DNA of 64,000 nt, from NCBI RefSeq assembly GCF_002920615.1, contig NZ_PQSU01000014.1:62001-126000 (forward strand), given 5' to 3'. Below the pieces are notes generated by a model, which did not search any database, was not told where the DNA came from, and saw only the letters and a list, made by a program, of their open reading frames with translations. Origin of the DNA: Streptomyces sp. Ru62. Lineage in GTDB: Bacteria > Actinomycetota > Actinomycetes > Streptomycetales > Streptomycetaceae. The position numbers were made by a program, and so were the translations under genes. Positions 16,567-25,091 of the stretch are shown here, piece after piece; the first letter of the stretch is position 1; each line of letters opens with the position of its first letter.

Positions 16567-17793
16567 TTACGGATTCAGCCGTACCGGCAGTTCGAACAGG
16601 TCGTTCTGGGTGACCACCGGCTTGTTGCGCAGCTCGGTCGCGGGGACCGCGAGCTCCAGGCCGGGGAAGCGGGCGTACAGTGCGGGCAGGGCGACGCCCG
16701 CCTCCAGACGCGACAGGGCGGCGCCGGGGCACACGTGCGGGCCGTGGCCGAAGGAGATGTGCCGGTTCCTCGTGTCACGGGTGATGTCGAACTCGCCGGC
16801 GGTCGGGCCGTGGGCACCCTCGTCGCGGCCGATCGCACCGTACGACACGATCAGCGCGTCGCCGGCCGGGATCACCGTGTCGCCGACCGGTACGTCCTCG
16901 GTCGCGAAGCGGATCAGGACGTGGGAGGTGGGGGTGGAGTAGCGGAGCGTCTCCTCGATGACCGCGGACCAGTCGGCCCGGCCCGACAGCACCAGGGCGC
17001 GCTGCTCGGGGTGGGTCGACAGATTGACGACGGCGTTGACGATCAGCGAGATCGTCGTCTCGTGGCCCGCCGCCACCATGAGCTGGAGGGTGGAGACGAT
17101 CTCCTCGTCCGTGAGGTGGTCGCCGTCCTCCGAGGCGAGGATCAGCGCGCTGGTCAGGTCGTCGCCCGGCGCGGCCCGCTTGGCCGACACCGTCTGCGCC
17201 ATGATCTGCGCCAGCTCCGTGAGGGTGGCGACGACCTCCTCCGGCGGCGTCTGCGTGGAGAAGAACTTCTCGAACAGCACCTTCAGCCGGGGCAGCAGGC
17301 CCTCGTCGATGCCCATCAGGTCGGCGATGACGTACATCGGCAGCGGGTAGGCGAAGGCCGCCTTCAGATCGACGGTCCCGCCGTCCGACGGCAGCGCGTC
17401 CAGCAGGTCCTGGGTGAGCTTCTCGATCCGCTCCCGCATCCGCTCCACCCGGCGCGGGGTGAGCGCCTGCGCGACCAGGGTGCGCAGCCGGCGGTGGTCG
17501 GCGCCGTCCACCGTGAGCATCGAGCGGCCCGGGTTGGCCAGGCCGATCAGCGGCCAGTCCGCTGGTATCTCACCGCGCCGCCACGCGCCCCAGACGTTGA
17601 TGTCCTTCACCAGCCGGGGATCGGTGAGGAGCGCCTTGGCCTCGGCGTGGTGGGTGACGGCCCACACCGGGACACCGCCCGGCAGTTCGACGGCGGCGAG
17701 CGGGCCGGCCGCGCGCAGCGCCGCGCTCTCGGCGTCCAGGTCGGTGACGAAGGGATCGAGGGCGATGCGGGGTGCTTCGGTACCGGTCGTCAT
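16567..17793 (-). CDS. Cytochrome P450, CYP154-like, conservon partner
   Basis: This 408-residue P450 has canonical motifs: I-helix AAGHETT (241-247), K-helix EETLR (Arg284) and the heme loop FGHGPHVCPG with Cys355. It should be a normal monooxygenase that takes electrons from a ferredoxin. The end of the conservon operon is the usual place for CYP154 genes, which accompany CYP157 genes in several Streptomyces conservons. ATG 17793 follows 103 bases after the upstream P450, so it may be co-transcribed or have its own promoter. The substrate is unknown. Confidence 0.88.
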   Translation of the reverse strand: MTTGTEAPRIALDPFVTDLDAESAALRAAGPLAAVELPGGVPVWAVTHHAEAKALLTDPRLVKDINVWGAWRRGEIPADWPLIGLANPGRSMLTVDGADHRRLRTLVAQALTPRRVERMRERIEKLTQDLLDALPSDGGTVDLKAAFAYPLPMYVIADLMGIDEGLLPRLKVLFEKFFSTQTPPEEVVATLTELAQIMAQTVSAKRAAPGDDLTSALILASEDGDHLTDEEIVSTLQLMVAAGHETTISLIVNAVVNLSTHPEQRALVLSGRADWSAVIEETLRYSTPTSHVLIRFATEDVPVGDTVIPAGDALIVSYGAIGRDEGAHGPTAGEFDITRDTRNRHISFGHGPHVCPGAALSRLEAGVALPALYARFPGLELAVPATELRNKPVVTQNDLFELPVRLNP

Positions 17794-17896
17794 CGTGACG
17801 TGCCTCCCAGGGCAGGGGTCGGGTACGGCGGGTACGGCGCCGTTCCGGGGGCGGCCCCCGGGCGGGCGGCGGAACAGCGGTCGGCCGAGGCGCGGG

Positions 17897-19108
17897 TCAG
17901 CGGGCGGGTACGGGGCTGAACCGGACGGGCAGCCCGGACAGCCCCCTGAGCCAGGGCGAGGGCCGGCGCGTGAGGGACTCGGCGGGCACCGCCAGATCGA
18001 TGTCCGGGAGCCGGTCCAGGACCACCTCGATACCGGTCCGGGCGATCACCTCGGCGATCTCCTGCGCGGGGAACGGGCAGCGGTGCTCGCCGTGACCGAA
18101 GGAGAAGTGCGCGTTGTTGCCGCCGGTCAGCGCGGAGGCGTCGGTCCTCACCTGCGGGTCGGAGTTGGCCCCTTGCAGACCGAGCAGCAGCAGATCACCG
18201 GCCTTGACGCGCCGGCCGCCGAGGTGCGTGTCGCGGGCGGCCCAGCGGCCCGCCACGTTCTGCGTCGGCGTGTCCTCCCACAGCACCTCGTTCATCGCCT
18301 CGGCGACGCTGTTGCGCCCGCCGAACAGGGAAGCGGCGAACCGGTCGTCCGTCAGCATCAGCCGCAGCGAGTTGCCGATCCAGTCGGCGGTCGGCTGGTG
18401 CCCGGCCGCCATCATCACCATCAGGTCCTGCGCGATCTCCTCGTCGCTGAACCCGCTCTCGTCGGCCAGCATCCGGGAGACCACGTCGGCCGCCGGCTCC
18501 TTCTTCCGGTCGGCCAGCAACTGCGCCATGGACGCGGCCAGATGGGCCTGTCCCGCCAGTGCCCGCTCCCGCCCGTCGATCATGTCGTTCAGGGCGGTGA
18601 CCAGCCCCGGACCGTCCTCGTCCGGGAAGCCGTACAGCCGGGCCAGGACCCGTACCGGCAGCAGCATCGCGTACTGCGTGACCAGATCGGCCTCGCCCGC
18701 CGAGCACAGCGCGTCGATCAGTTCGTCCGCGAACCGCTCGGCGTGCGCCCGCAGTTCGAACGGGTCCACCTCCTCCAGCGCGTTGCTGACCATCGCCGCG
18801 CGCTGCCGGTGCCGTTCGCCGACCGTGTAGAGGATCGACGGCTGCTTGTGCCCGATCATCGGCAGCAGCGGCCAGTCCGCGGGGATGTTCTCCCACTGGT
18901 TCCACAGGTCGGAGTCCCGGCTGAACAGCACCGGGTCACCGGTCACCTGGTGCAGTTCCCGGTAGCCGAGCACCAGCCAGGCGGGGATGCCGCCGTCGAG
19001 CAGCACCGGCACGACGGCACCGTGGTCGCGCCGCATCTCCCGGTACAGACGGGCCGGTTCGGTCTGGAACCGGGGTCCGCTCAGCGGGACGGCGTCGGGC
19101 GTGGTCAC
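17897..19108 (-). CDS. Atypical cytochrome P450, CYP157-like, ExxR arginine replaced
   Basis: This 403-residue P450-fold protein keeps the heme ligand (FGHGEHRC, Cys344), but the K-helix ExxR triad residue Arg is Trp (Glu274-Val-Leu-Trp277). The I-helix acid/alcohol pair is also altered (AAGHQPT, residues 234-240, where the partner P450 has AAGHETT). The glycine after the Cys is lost as well (CPFP rather than CPGA). Loss of ExxR is known in the CYP157 family of Streptomyces conservons, so this is probably a real family trait. Its GTG start overlaps the GTPase stop (GTGA), showing tight coupling to the conservon. Confidence 0.88.
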   Translation of the reverse strand: MTTPDAVPLSGPRFQTEPARLYREMRRDHGAVVPVLLDGGIPAWLVLGYRELHQVTGDPVLFSRDSDLWNQWENIPADWPLLPMIGHKQPSILYTVGERHRQRAAMVSNALEEVDPFELRAHAERFADELIDALCSAGEADLVTQYAMLLPVRVLARLYGFPDEDGPGLVTALNDMIDGRERALAGQAHLAASMAQLLADRKKEPAADVVSRMLADESGFSDEEIAQDLMVMMAAGHQPTADWIGNSLRLMLTDDRFAASLFGGRNSVAEAMNEVLWEDTPTQNVAGRWAARDTHLGGRRVKAGDLLLLGLQGANSDPQVRTDASALTGGNNAHFSFGHGEHRCPFPAQEIAEVIARTGIEVVLDRLPDIDLAVPAESLTRRPSPWLRGLSGLPVRFSPVPAR

Positions 19109-19743
19109 ACGAACTCCTGTCGGGGCAGGACCGTCCGCGCGGACGGGTCGGCGTACCGGTTCTTCACGTGCTGCACCAGAGTGATCAGCACCTGCTTGCC
19201 CGACTCCCGGGAGCGGGCGTCGCAGTCGACCAGCGGCACCTGCGGGTCCAGGTCGAGGGCCTCGCGGACGTCCGCGCCGGCGCGGACCGGGCCGCCGAAG
19301 TCGTTGCAGGCCACGATGAACGGCGTGCCGTGGTGCTCCAGCCGGTCGATGGCGTACCAGGAGTCGTCGATGCGCCGGGTGTCCACCAGGACGACCGCCC
19401 CGAGCGTGCCGGAGAACAGCCGGTCCCACAGGAACCAGAACCGCTCCTGGCCCGGCGCGCCGAACAGGTACAGCACATTGCGGGCGTCCAGGCTGATGCG
19501 GCCGAAGTCGAAGGCGACGGTGGTGCCGGACTTGCCGCGCACCTGGCGGATGTCGTCCACCGTCGCACCGGCCTGCGTCATCGTCTCCTCGGTGTTGAGG
19601 GGGCGGATCTCGCTGACCGAGCGGACCAGCGTGGTCTTGCCGACGCCGAAACCGCCCACGACCACGATCTTGAAGCCCTGGTCGGCGGTGGCACCCAACG
19701 GGGTGCGCGCGGGAGTGCGCGCGTCAGAGGTTGCGGAGTCCAA
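19105..19743 (-). CDS. cvnD: Conservon small GTPase (CvnD type)
   Basis: This 212-residue MglA/Ras-like GTPase has the P-loop GGFGVGKTT, switch II LFGAPGQERF (DxxGQ-like) and the base-recognition region ACNDFGG, where Asn-Asp replaces NKxD. Conservon GTPases form a membrane-associated complex with CvnA-C and act like a bacterial G-protein switch in development and antibiotic control. The TTG at 19743 is the first possible start and overlaps the DUF742 gene by 20 bases. Confidence 0.93.
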   Translation of the reverse strand: MDSATSDARTPARTPLGATADQGFKIVVVGGFGVGKTTLVRSVSEIRPLNTEETMTQAGATVDDIRQVRGKSGTTVAFDFGRISLDARNVLYLFGAPGQERFWFLWDRLFSGTLGAVVLVDTRRIDDSWYAIDRLEHHGTPFIVACNDFGGPVRAGADVREALDLDPQVPLVDCDARSRESGKQVLITLVQHVKNRYADPSARTVLPRQEFV

Positions 19744-20116
19744 CGAGCACCTGCTCCAGGATGTCGGGATCGGTAATGGCCGGTCTGCTCGGATGCCGGG
19801 CGCTGACCCGGCCCGCCGCCAGCAGATCGCACAGCAGCACCTTGGTGATGCCCACGGGCAGTCGCAGTTCGGCGGCGATCTCCGCCACCGAGGCGGGCAA
19901 CCGGGTCAGCTCCAGGATCGCCACGTGCTCCGACTGCATGCCGGCCGCCGGCTCCGACTCGGCGACCACGAGGGTGACCAGGTCGAAGGGGTTGTCGGGG
20001 TCGGTGCGGGTGCGTCCCTGGGTGATGGTGTACAGCCGGTCGGGGGCGTCGTCCCGGCCCGGGCGGTTGATGCCCGGACGGTCCAGGTCCCGTCGGCCCG
20101 GGTCCGGTCGGCTCAT
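19724..20116 (-). CDS. cvnC: Conservon DUF742 protein (CvnC type)
   Basis: This 130-residue protein has the DUF742 domain: RLYTITQGRTRTD near the start, then LELTRLPASVAEIAAELRLP and a winged-helix-like VLLCDLLAAGRVSARHP. DUF742 proteins of conservons bind the roadblock protein and the GTPase. ATG 20116 overlaps the roadblock stop codon by four bases (ATGA). Confidence 0.93.
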   Translation of the reverse strand: MSRPDPGRRDLDRPGINRPGRDDAPDRLYTITQGRTRTDPDNPFDLVTLVVAESEPAAGMQSEHVAILELTRLPASVAEIAAELRLPVGITKVLLCDLLAAGRVSARHPSRPAITDPDILEQVLVGLRNL

Positions 20117-20520
20117 GACGTGCGGGGCGGAGCGGTGAGGTGCTCGCCGAGCTGCTCCACCAGCTCGCTCATGTTGTGCCCGATGACGCCGGCGTCCGCG
20201 TCCTCCGTGGCGATCACGGCCAGATGGGCGCCGGCGCCCGCCTCCACGATGAACAGCACACCGCCGTAGAACTCCGTCATCGCCGAACGCACACCGCCGC
20301 TGCCGTCGCCGAACTCCACGGACGCGCCGTGCGACAGCGACTGGATGCCGGCGGCGATCGCGGCGAGCTGGTCCGCCTGGTCGACGCTCAGCTCCGGCGT
20401 ACGGCACAGCTTCAGCCCGTCCCGGGACAGCACGAGCGCGTGCCGGGCCCCCGGGGTCCTCTCCAGCAGGCCCTCCAGGAGCCAGGTGAGCTTGTCGTCG
20501 GCGGTGGTCGGGCCGGTCAT
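20113..20520 (-). CDS. cvnB: Conservon roadblock/LC7 protein (CvnB type)
   Basis: This 135-residue roadblock/LC7 domain protein has TWLLEGLLERTPGARHALVLS, AIAAGIQSLSHGASVEFG and GHNMSELVEQLGEHL. Such proteins act as dimeric GTPase regulators. Its start overlaps the end of the sensor-like gene (ATGA) and its stop overlaps cvnC, so all four cvn genes are translated as one coupled unit. Confidence 0.95.
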   Translation of the reverse strand: MTGPTTADDKLTWLLEGLLERTPGARHALVLSRDGLKLCRTPELSVDQADQLAAIAAGIQSLSHGASVEFGDGSGGVRSAMTEFYGGVLFIVEAGAGAHLAVIATEDADAGVIGHNMSELVEQLGEHLTAPPRTS

Positions 20521-22424
20521 GAAGTGGTGTCGCCTTCCGGGTACGCGTGCGGGGGAGAGGGGGCGGGGGAGCCCTGGTCGTCGGCGCCGTGCGAGGAGTC
20601 GCCGGCCGGCACACCGTCGTCCGGGGGCGGGGTGGCTGCTCGCTCGTCCGGCGCCGTGGTGTGCGAGGGGTCGGTGGTGTGGTTCCGGGACCGGTCTGCG
20701 GTGGGGTCGGTACGGCGGGTGCCCGGTGCGGACGGGCGTACCGCCTGCCGGAAGCTGCTGAAGCGGGCGGCGCGGGTCCTGCCCACGTCGGAGGCCGGGG
20801 CGGTGCCGGGTACGTCGGCGGCCGGTGACGTGCGGTGGCGCGTGCTGTCCGGTGCGGTGTCGTGCTCGGCCGTGTGCGTCGCGGTGCCGTGCGCGGCAGA
20901 TGTGGGTGCCGTCGCGGTGCCGTGCTGTGCGTCGTGTGGTGCGGTGTCGTGCTCGGGGGCGGCCGTTGGCGTGCGGTGCTCGGCCGTGTCCGTCGCGGTG
21001 CCGTGCGCGGCAGAGGTCGGCGCGGAGCGGGGTATGTCGGTGTTCGGCGCGGTGCCGGGGTCCGAAGTTCCCCGGGGCGTAAGGTGCTTGGGCGTTTCCG
21101 GCGCCGTCCGGGCGCGTTCCGCTCGGGCGAGGGTGCGGCCCCGGCGACGCCTGGGCAGACCGGCCGGACCCTCCTCCGTCGCCCCGGCGGACTCATGGAC
21201 GACGGCGGTGTCCACGGCGGCCGGTGCCGGCGCGGACGGGCCGCTCTCCGGTCGCGGGGCCGCGGCGGCCGGATCGGCGGGTGCGGAGGCGGGGCTGGTC
21301 AGGATCTCCTGCGGGATGAGCAGCAGCACGCCCGTGCCGCCGCGCGCCGACGGCCGGAACGACACCTTGAGCCCGTGCTTGCGGGCGAGCCGGCCGACCA
21401 CGGCGAGTCCGAGCCGGGTGCCGGTCAGACCGCCCAGTTCGGAGACGTCACCGGAGACCGCCCGCTCGGCGCGGCGCAGCTGCACCTCACCCATCACCAG
21501 CCCGCTGTCCTCCACGGACACGATGACCCCGGCCGGCACCTCCTCCACGTAGACGTGGACCTCGGCGGTCGGCGGCGAGAAGTTCGCGGCGTTGTCGAGG
21601 AGTTCGGCGAGCGCGTGCATCACGCCCTCGGCGGCGTGCCCGGCTACGGCGGCCTCGCTGACCGAGTGCACCCGCACCCGCCGGTACCCGGCGATCCGCC
21701 CCATCGCGCCGCGCAGGATCGACTCCATCCCGATCGGCCGCGCCCAGCGGCGGCCCGAACGCGCCCCGGTGAGCACGGCGATGGAGTCCGCGAGCCGGCC
21801 GGCCTGGGCGGTGCGGTGGTCGAGATGGAGCAGGTCGGCCAGCACGTCCTCGTCGGTGTGCCGGTCCTCCATCGCGCGCAGGTCGGCGAGGGTCGCGGTG
21901 GCGAGGGCCTGCATCCGGGCGGCGGCGTTGGAGGTCGCGGCGACCGCGGCCGCCCGTTCGCGCCGGGCGCGCTCCAACTCGCCCGAGAGACGGGCGTTCT
22001 CCTTCGCGAGCCGCTCCAGCTCCCGCGCGCCGTCCTCTTCGAGACGCGCGCGTTCGGCCGCGAACGAATCCGTGAACTCGGTCCGCTGCTGTGCGAGTTC
22101 GTCGATGAGCCGCTGCTGCTCCCGGCGCGCCTCCTCGGCCGTACGGGCCTGCTGCTGGAGCAGCCGACCGACGTCCTCGGTGACGCTCTCCAGCCTGCGC
22201 CGGGTGCCGCGCGCGATTCGCAGGGCGTGCGCGGCCGTGGCCACCGCCGCGCTGAGCACGACCGCGGCCGCGCCCGCGCCCGCGGCGAGCGGGGTGCGCA
22301 CCGAGTCCGGCGCCGCCGCCACGGCCGCGCAGACCACGAGCGCCGACAGCGCACCGGTCACGACGAGGGCGGAGACGAACGTACGGAGGGAAGGTCGGTC
22401 GCCGGGATGCGTGGGCGCGGTCAT
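20517..22424 (-). CDS. cvnA: Conservon membrane sensor-like ATPase (CvnA type)
   Basis: This 635-residue protein has two N-terminal membrane helices (FVSALVVTGALSALVVCA and AAAVVLSAAVATAAHAL). A long coiled coil (QQQARTAEEARREQQRLIDE onward) follows, then a histidine-kinase-type ATPase domain with the N box ELLDNAANFSPP and the G boxes VSVEDSGLVMG and TGTRLGLAVVG. It lacks a clear phospho-acceptor His box, as is usual for CvnA. The C-terminal 140 residues are a low-complexity tail of Thr/Ala/His with internal repeats (20862-21014). ATG 22424 fits the membrane topology. It is the first gene of the conservon. Confidence 0.92.
   Translation of the reverse strand: MTAPTHPGDRPSLRTFVSALVVTGALSALVVCAAVAAAPDSVRTPLAAGAGAAAVVLSAAVATAAHALRIARGTRRRLESVTEDVGRLLQQQARTAEEARREQQRLIDELAQQRTEFTDSFAAERARLEEDGARELERLAKENARLSGELERARRERAAAVAATSNAAARMQALATATLADLRAMEDRHTDEDVLADLLHLDHRTAQAGRLADSIAVLTGARSGRRWARPIGMESILRGAMGRIAGYRRVRVHSVSEAAVAGHAAEGVMHALAELLDNAANFSPPTAEVHVYVEEVPAGVIVSVEDSGLVMGEVQLRRAERAVSGDVSELGGLTGTRLGLAVVGRLARKHGLKVSFRPSARGGTGVLLLIPQEILTSPASAPADPAAAAPRPESGPSAPAPAAVDTAVVHESAGATEEGPAGLPRRRRGRTLARAERARTAPETPKHLTPRGTSDPGTAPNTDIPRSAPTSAAHGTATDTAEHRTPTAAPEHDTAPHDAQHGTATAPTSAAHGTATHTAEHDTAPDSTRHRTSPAADVPGTAPASDVGRTRAARFSSFRQAVRPSAPGTRRTDPTADRSRNHTTDPSHTTAPDERAATPPPDDGVPAGDSSHGADDQGSPAPSPPHAYPEGDTTS
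20862..21014 (-). repeat. Internal direct repeat in the cvnA tail
   Basis: A 39-base segment at 20862-20900 recurs at 20976-21014 with one mismatch, a spacing of 114 bases (38 codons, in frame). It encodes the HGTAT(D/H)TAEH-type units of the disordered C-terminal tail. Confidence 0.7.
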
Positions 22425-22847
22425 CGGTCCGGTCTGATCCTTGCGGCGGAGACGGCAGGCTGGGCGGGACTGGCAGGAACATCGGGCGGTGCGACGTGAC
22501 ACCGGTGGTGAACTGACGGTCACTATACGAGAGTTCGTGATCGAAACAGAAAGGTTCCGTGTTCGTTCCGGACCGCGGCCCCGGACATGCCTGTGTCCGA
22601 GGACGTTTCCGCGGGTGTGCCGGTTGCCTCCCGGCCCCCTGTTTTCCGCGCCGTACGCCTGTGGGTCTTCCCACACCGGCGTGCCCCCGCGGCGGATCTT
22701 GACGCCCGCCTCCGGGCTCGCTGGACTGCACGGAGGGCGGGTCGGACCGGAGCGTTCCGTACATCCGTACGATGGCGCCTGAAGTGGACGGATGACGGAC
22801 GAAACGCCTCGCACGGTCGGACCGCCGGGAGCGAGGCGAAGGGGGCG
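22425..22847. other. Divergent region between the conservon and the rhomboid-like gene
   Basis: This 423-base region carries a possible minus-strand -10 box TATAGT (22522-22527 on the plus strand as ACTATA), about 100 bases upstream of cvnA and the best promoter candidate for the conservon. A plus-strand frame (22587 onward) crosses it, but its codon use is mixed and it has no ribosome-binding site until the mini-gene at 22848. Confidence 0.4.
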
Positions 22848-22895
22848 ATGCGCATGACGGGGGACCCGACGGCGACGGGCTGCCGTGCCTCATGA
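22848..22895 (+). CDS. 15-residue leader ORF coupled to the rhomboid-like gene
   Basis: ATG 22848 has an excellent ribosome-binding site (GAAGGGGG) and reads MRMTGDPTATGCRAS. Its TGA stop overlaps the ATG of the rhomboid-like gene (ATGA). The downstream gene lacks its own ribosome-binding site, so this leader probably delivers ribosomes to it. Confidence 0.45.
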   Translation: MRMTGDPTATGCRAS

Positions 22896-23731
22896 CCGCT
22901 GAAGGGCGCACCCCGCGAGTCCGCCCGCCGCTCGCGCGGCTCGCCCGGTTCACCGGACGGACACTGTCGGGCGAGTGGCACGCCATCGTCGTCGACCCGG
23001 TGCGGCGGCTCGTGCGGCGCGGACTGTCCGGGCTGCTGCTGGCCTTCGTCGCCGCGTTCGGCGTCATCTTCTTCCACGACATCGCCCAGCACCCCACGGG
23101 AGCGCTGTGGGTGGAGCGGCTCGGCGGGGTCCGGGCCGAGCTGCCGCTGTGGCTGTCCCTGCTCCGCACCCCCGTGTCGCTGTACGTCCCCGCGCTCGAC
23201 CTGCCGGTCTGGGCGGGCATCACCCAGCTGTTCCTCGCCTTCGCCCTCGCCGAACTGGCCCTGGGCCGGGCCCGGACCCTGGTGATCGCCTACGCCACCA
23301 CCCTGGCCGGCACCCTCACCGCCCGCCTGATGATCGCGCTGGGGCCCGGCTGGTGGGGGTTCGGGCTGCCGCCCGAGGCCGGGCGGGTCCTGGACACCGG
23401 GCCCTCCGCGGCCGTGGTCGGCCTGTTCACCTATCTCTCGGTGGTCCGGCGCGCGCCCGTGGTGTTCACGCTGACCGGCGGCTCGATGGTCTGGGAGTCC
23501 ATCGCCGTCCCCAACCTGGCCGGCCGCGAGCACCTGATCGCGGTGGCCGCGGCCATCGTCCTCGGTCTGCTGCACGGCCGGGGGGAGCGGTTCCGCTCCG
23601 TCCTGCGGTCCCTCTGGCCCACGCGTCGACGGCACTCCCGCACCGCCCCGCCCGCCCCCGGTCCCACCCTGCCGGCCGAGCGCCCCGGAAATACCCATGC
23701 AAAGGTCCCGTCACATTTCCTCGAACGCTAG
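22892..23731 (+). CDS. Rhomboid-like membrane protein
   Basis: This 279-residue protein has about six membrane helices. The candidate rhomboid catalytic pair is Ser172 in DTGPSAAVVGL (GxS-type loop) and His214 in EHLIAVAAAIVLG (the HLxGxxxG-like last helix). If active it would be an intramembrane serine protease, but the glycine after Ser is replaced by Ala, so an inactive rhomboid-like role is possible. ATG 22892 lacks a ribosome-binding site and overlaps the leader ORF. The last 20 residues run into the start of a truncated pseudogene, so the natural C-terminus may have been altered by rearrangement. Confidence 0.7.
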   Translation: MTAEGRTPRVRPPLARLARFTGRTLSGEWHAIVVDPVRRLVRRGLSGLLLAFVAAFGVIFFHDIAQHPTGALWVERLGGVRAELPLWLSLLRTPVSLYVPALDLPVWAGITQLFLAFALAELALGRARTLVIAYATTLAGTLTARLMIALGPGWWGFGLPPEAGRVLDTGPSAAVVGLFTYLSVVRRAPVVFTLTGGSMVWESIAVPNLAGREHLIAVAAAIVLGLLHGRGERFRSVLRSLWPTRRRHSRTAPPAPGPTLPAERPGNTHAKVPSHFLER

Positions 23732-23771
23732 TCCGGCTCGGTGGAATCAGCAGAAACCTTTTCCGGGAAAT

Positions 23772-24588
23772 ACCTGCTTCGACCACCTGCTCTTCCGTGA
23801 GGACGGCGAGCCGGCCGAGGGCATCTGGGAATGCTGGACCACCCTCAGCGCGCTCGCCGAGGCCACCTCCCGTATTCAACTCGGAACGCTCGTCCTGTGC
23901 ACCGCTTTCCGGAATACCGCCGTCCTTGCGAAAATGGCGGTGACGCTCGACTCGATCAGCACGCCCGCGCCCGCCGGCTCATTCTCGGACTGGGCGCCGG
24001 CTGGCACCGGCCGGAATTCGAGGCGTTCGGCATCGATTTCGATCACCGCGTGGCCCGCTTCGAGGAAGCCGTGCACATGATCGCGTCACTGCTGCGCACC
24101 GGAAAGGCGGAATTCGACGGCCGTTACTCGTGGGCCCACGGCGGCGAACTCCGTCCGCGCGGGGTGCGGCCGGGCGGCCCGCCCCTGCTGATCGGCGGCA
24201 CCGGCCCCCGCATGCTCCGGGCGACCGCCCGCCACGCCGATCTGTGGAACGGCTGCTGGTTCGGGGACCCGGCCGGCTTCGCACCCGCTCTGCACACCGT
24301 GCGCGAGGCCTGCGCCGCCGTCGGCCGCGACCCGGCCACCCTGCGGATCACCGCCGGGGTGAACGTCGTACCCACCGCCCGCGCGGAACCGCCGGACCCG
24401 CGGCGGCCCGTCCTCGGCGGCACCCCCGCCGACCTGGCCGCGGGCCTCGCCGGCTACCGCGATTCGGCGTCGACCACCTCGTCTGCAACCTCAACCCCCA
24501 CCACGCGGCGGCGCAGCGCGCCCTCACCGAGGCCCTCCGGCGCTACCGGAGCGAGCCGGACCCGACCGAGGAGGAACCCGTTCCATGA
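23772..24588 (+). pseudogene. Broken LLM-class F420-dependent monooxygenase
   Basis: Three frames together spell a luciferase-like monooxygenase. CFDHLLFREDGEPAEGIWE and RIQLGTLVLCTAFRNTAVLAK come in the first frame (to about 23960). RLILGLGAGWHRPEFEAFGI through LIGGTGPRMLRATARHAD come in a second frame (to about 24460). FGVDHLVCNLNPHH comes in a third. The N-terminal first strand and helix are missing. Two indels and a 5' truncation make it non-functional as read. Many codons in the first part end in A or T, unlike its neighbours, which fits acquired or decaying DNA. Confidence 0.8.
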
Positions 24589-25087
24589 CCTGGACGACCT
24601 GTACGACCTGATCGCCGAGGCCCTCACCGCGCACCTGGCCGCGTCCGTGCGCTACCCGGACCACCTGGCGCTGCCCGGCTTCCACATCTGGCTGGAGGCC
24701 GCCATCTTCACCCGGCCCCGGGCACCCGTGCACTTCGACATCCAGCACCAGGCCTTCGACTGGCCCCCGGGCACCGACACCGACCGCCTGCTCTCGTTCG
24801 CCCTGCCCCTGAGGGTGCCCGCGGCCGGCGGCGGACTGAACCTGTGGGAGGCGACGTACCAGGACTTCCGCCGCTCACTGGCACGCGGCTGGGTGGTGAG
24901 CGCCGCCGACCTGCAACGCTTCCACGCCCGGCGGTACGTCCCCTGCACACCCGGCCGGCTCTACGTGCACTCCGGGCACGTCCTGCACCAGGTCGCACCC
25001 AGCGCCGGCGTGCGCGCCGGCGACGAACGCCTCACCCTCCAGGGCCACGGCGTCTGGTGCGCCGACCACTGGCAGCTCTACTGGTGA
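24585..25087 (+). pseudogene. 2-oxoglutarate/Fe(II) oxygenase-like gene, start disrupted
   Basis: The frame ending at 25087 encodes about 165 residues of a prolyl-hydroxylase-like double-stranded beta-helix. It has the metal motif HFD (in APVHFDIQHQAFDW), a distal His in LYVHSGHVLHQVAP and a possible 2-oxoglutarate Arg in DERLTLQGH. The ATG at 24585 overlaps the monooxygenase stop but stops after eight codons. The coding frame resumes one frame over at about 24590 (DLDDLYDLIAEAL), so a third indel has hit the start. A GTG at SVRYPD could restart translation with a shortened N-terminus. Confidence 0.6.
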
Positions 25088-25091
25088 AGCC

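Noticed and set aside
22587..22847. An in-frame extension of the 15-codon leader to a 102-residue protein
   Set aside because: It has no ribosome-binding site, mixed codon use and no recognisable motif.
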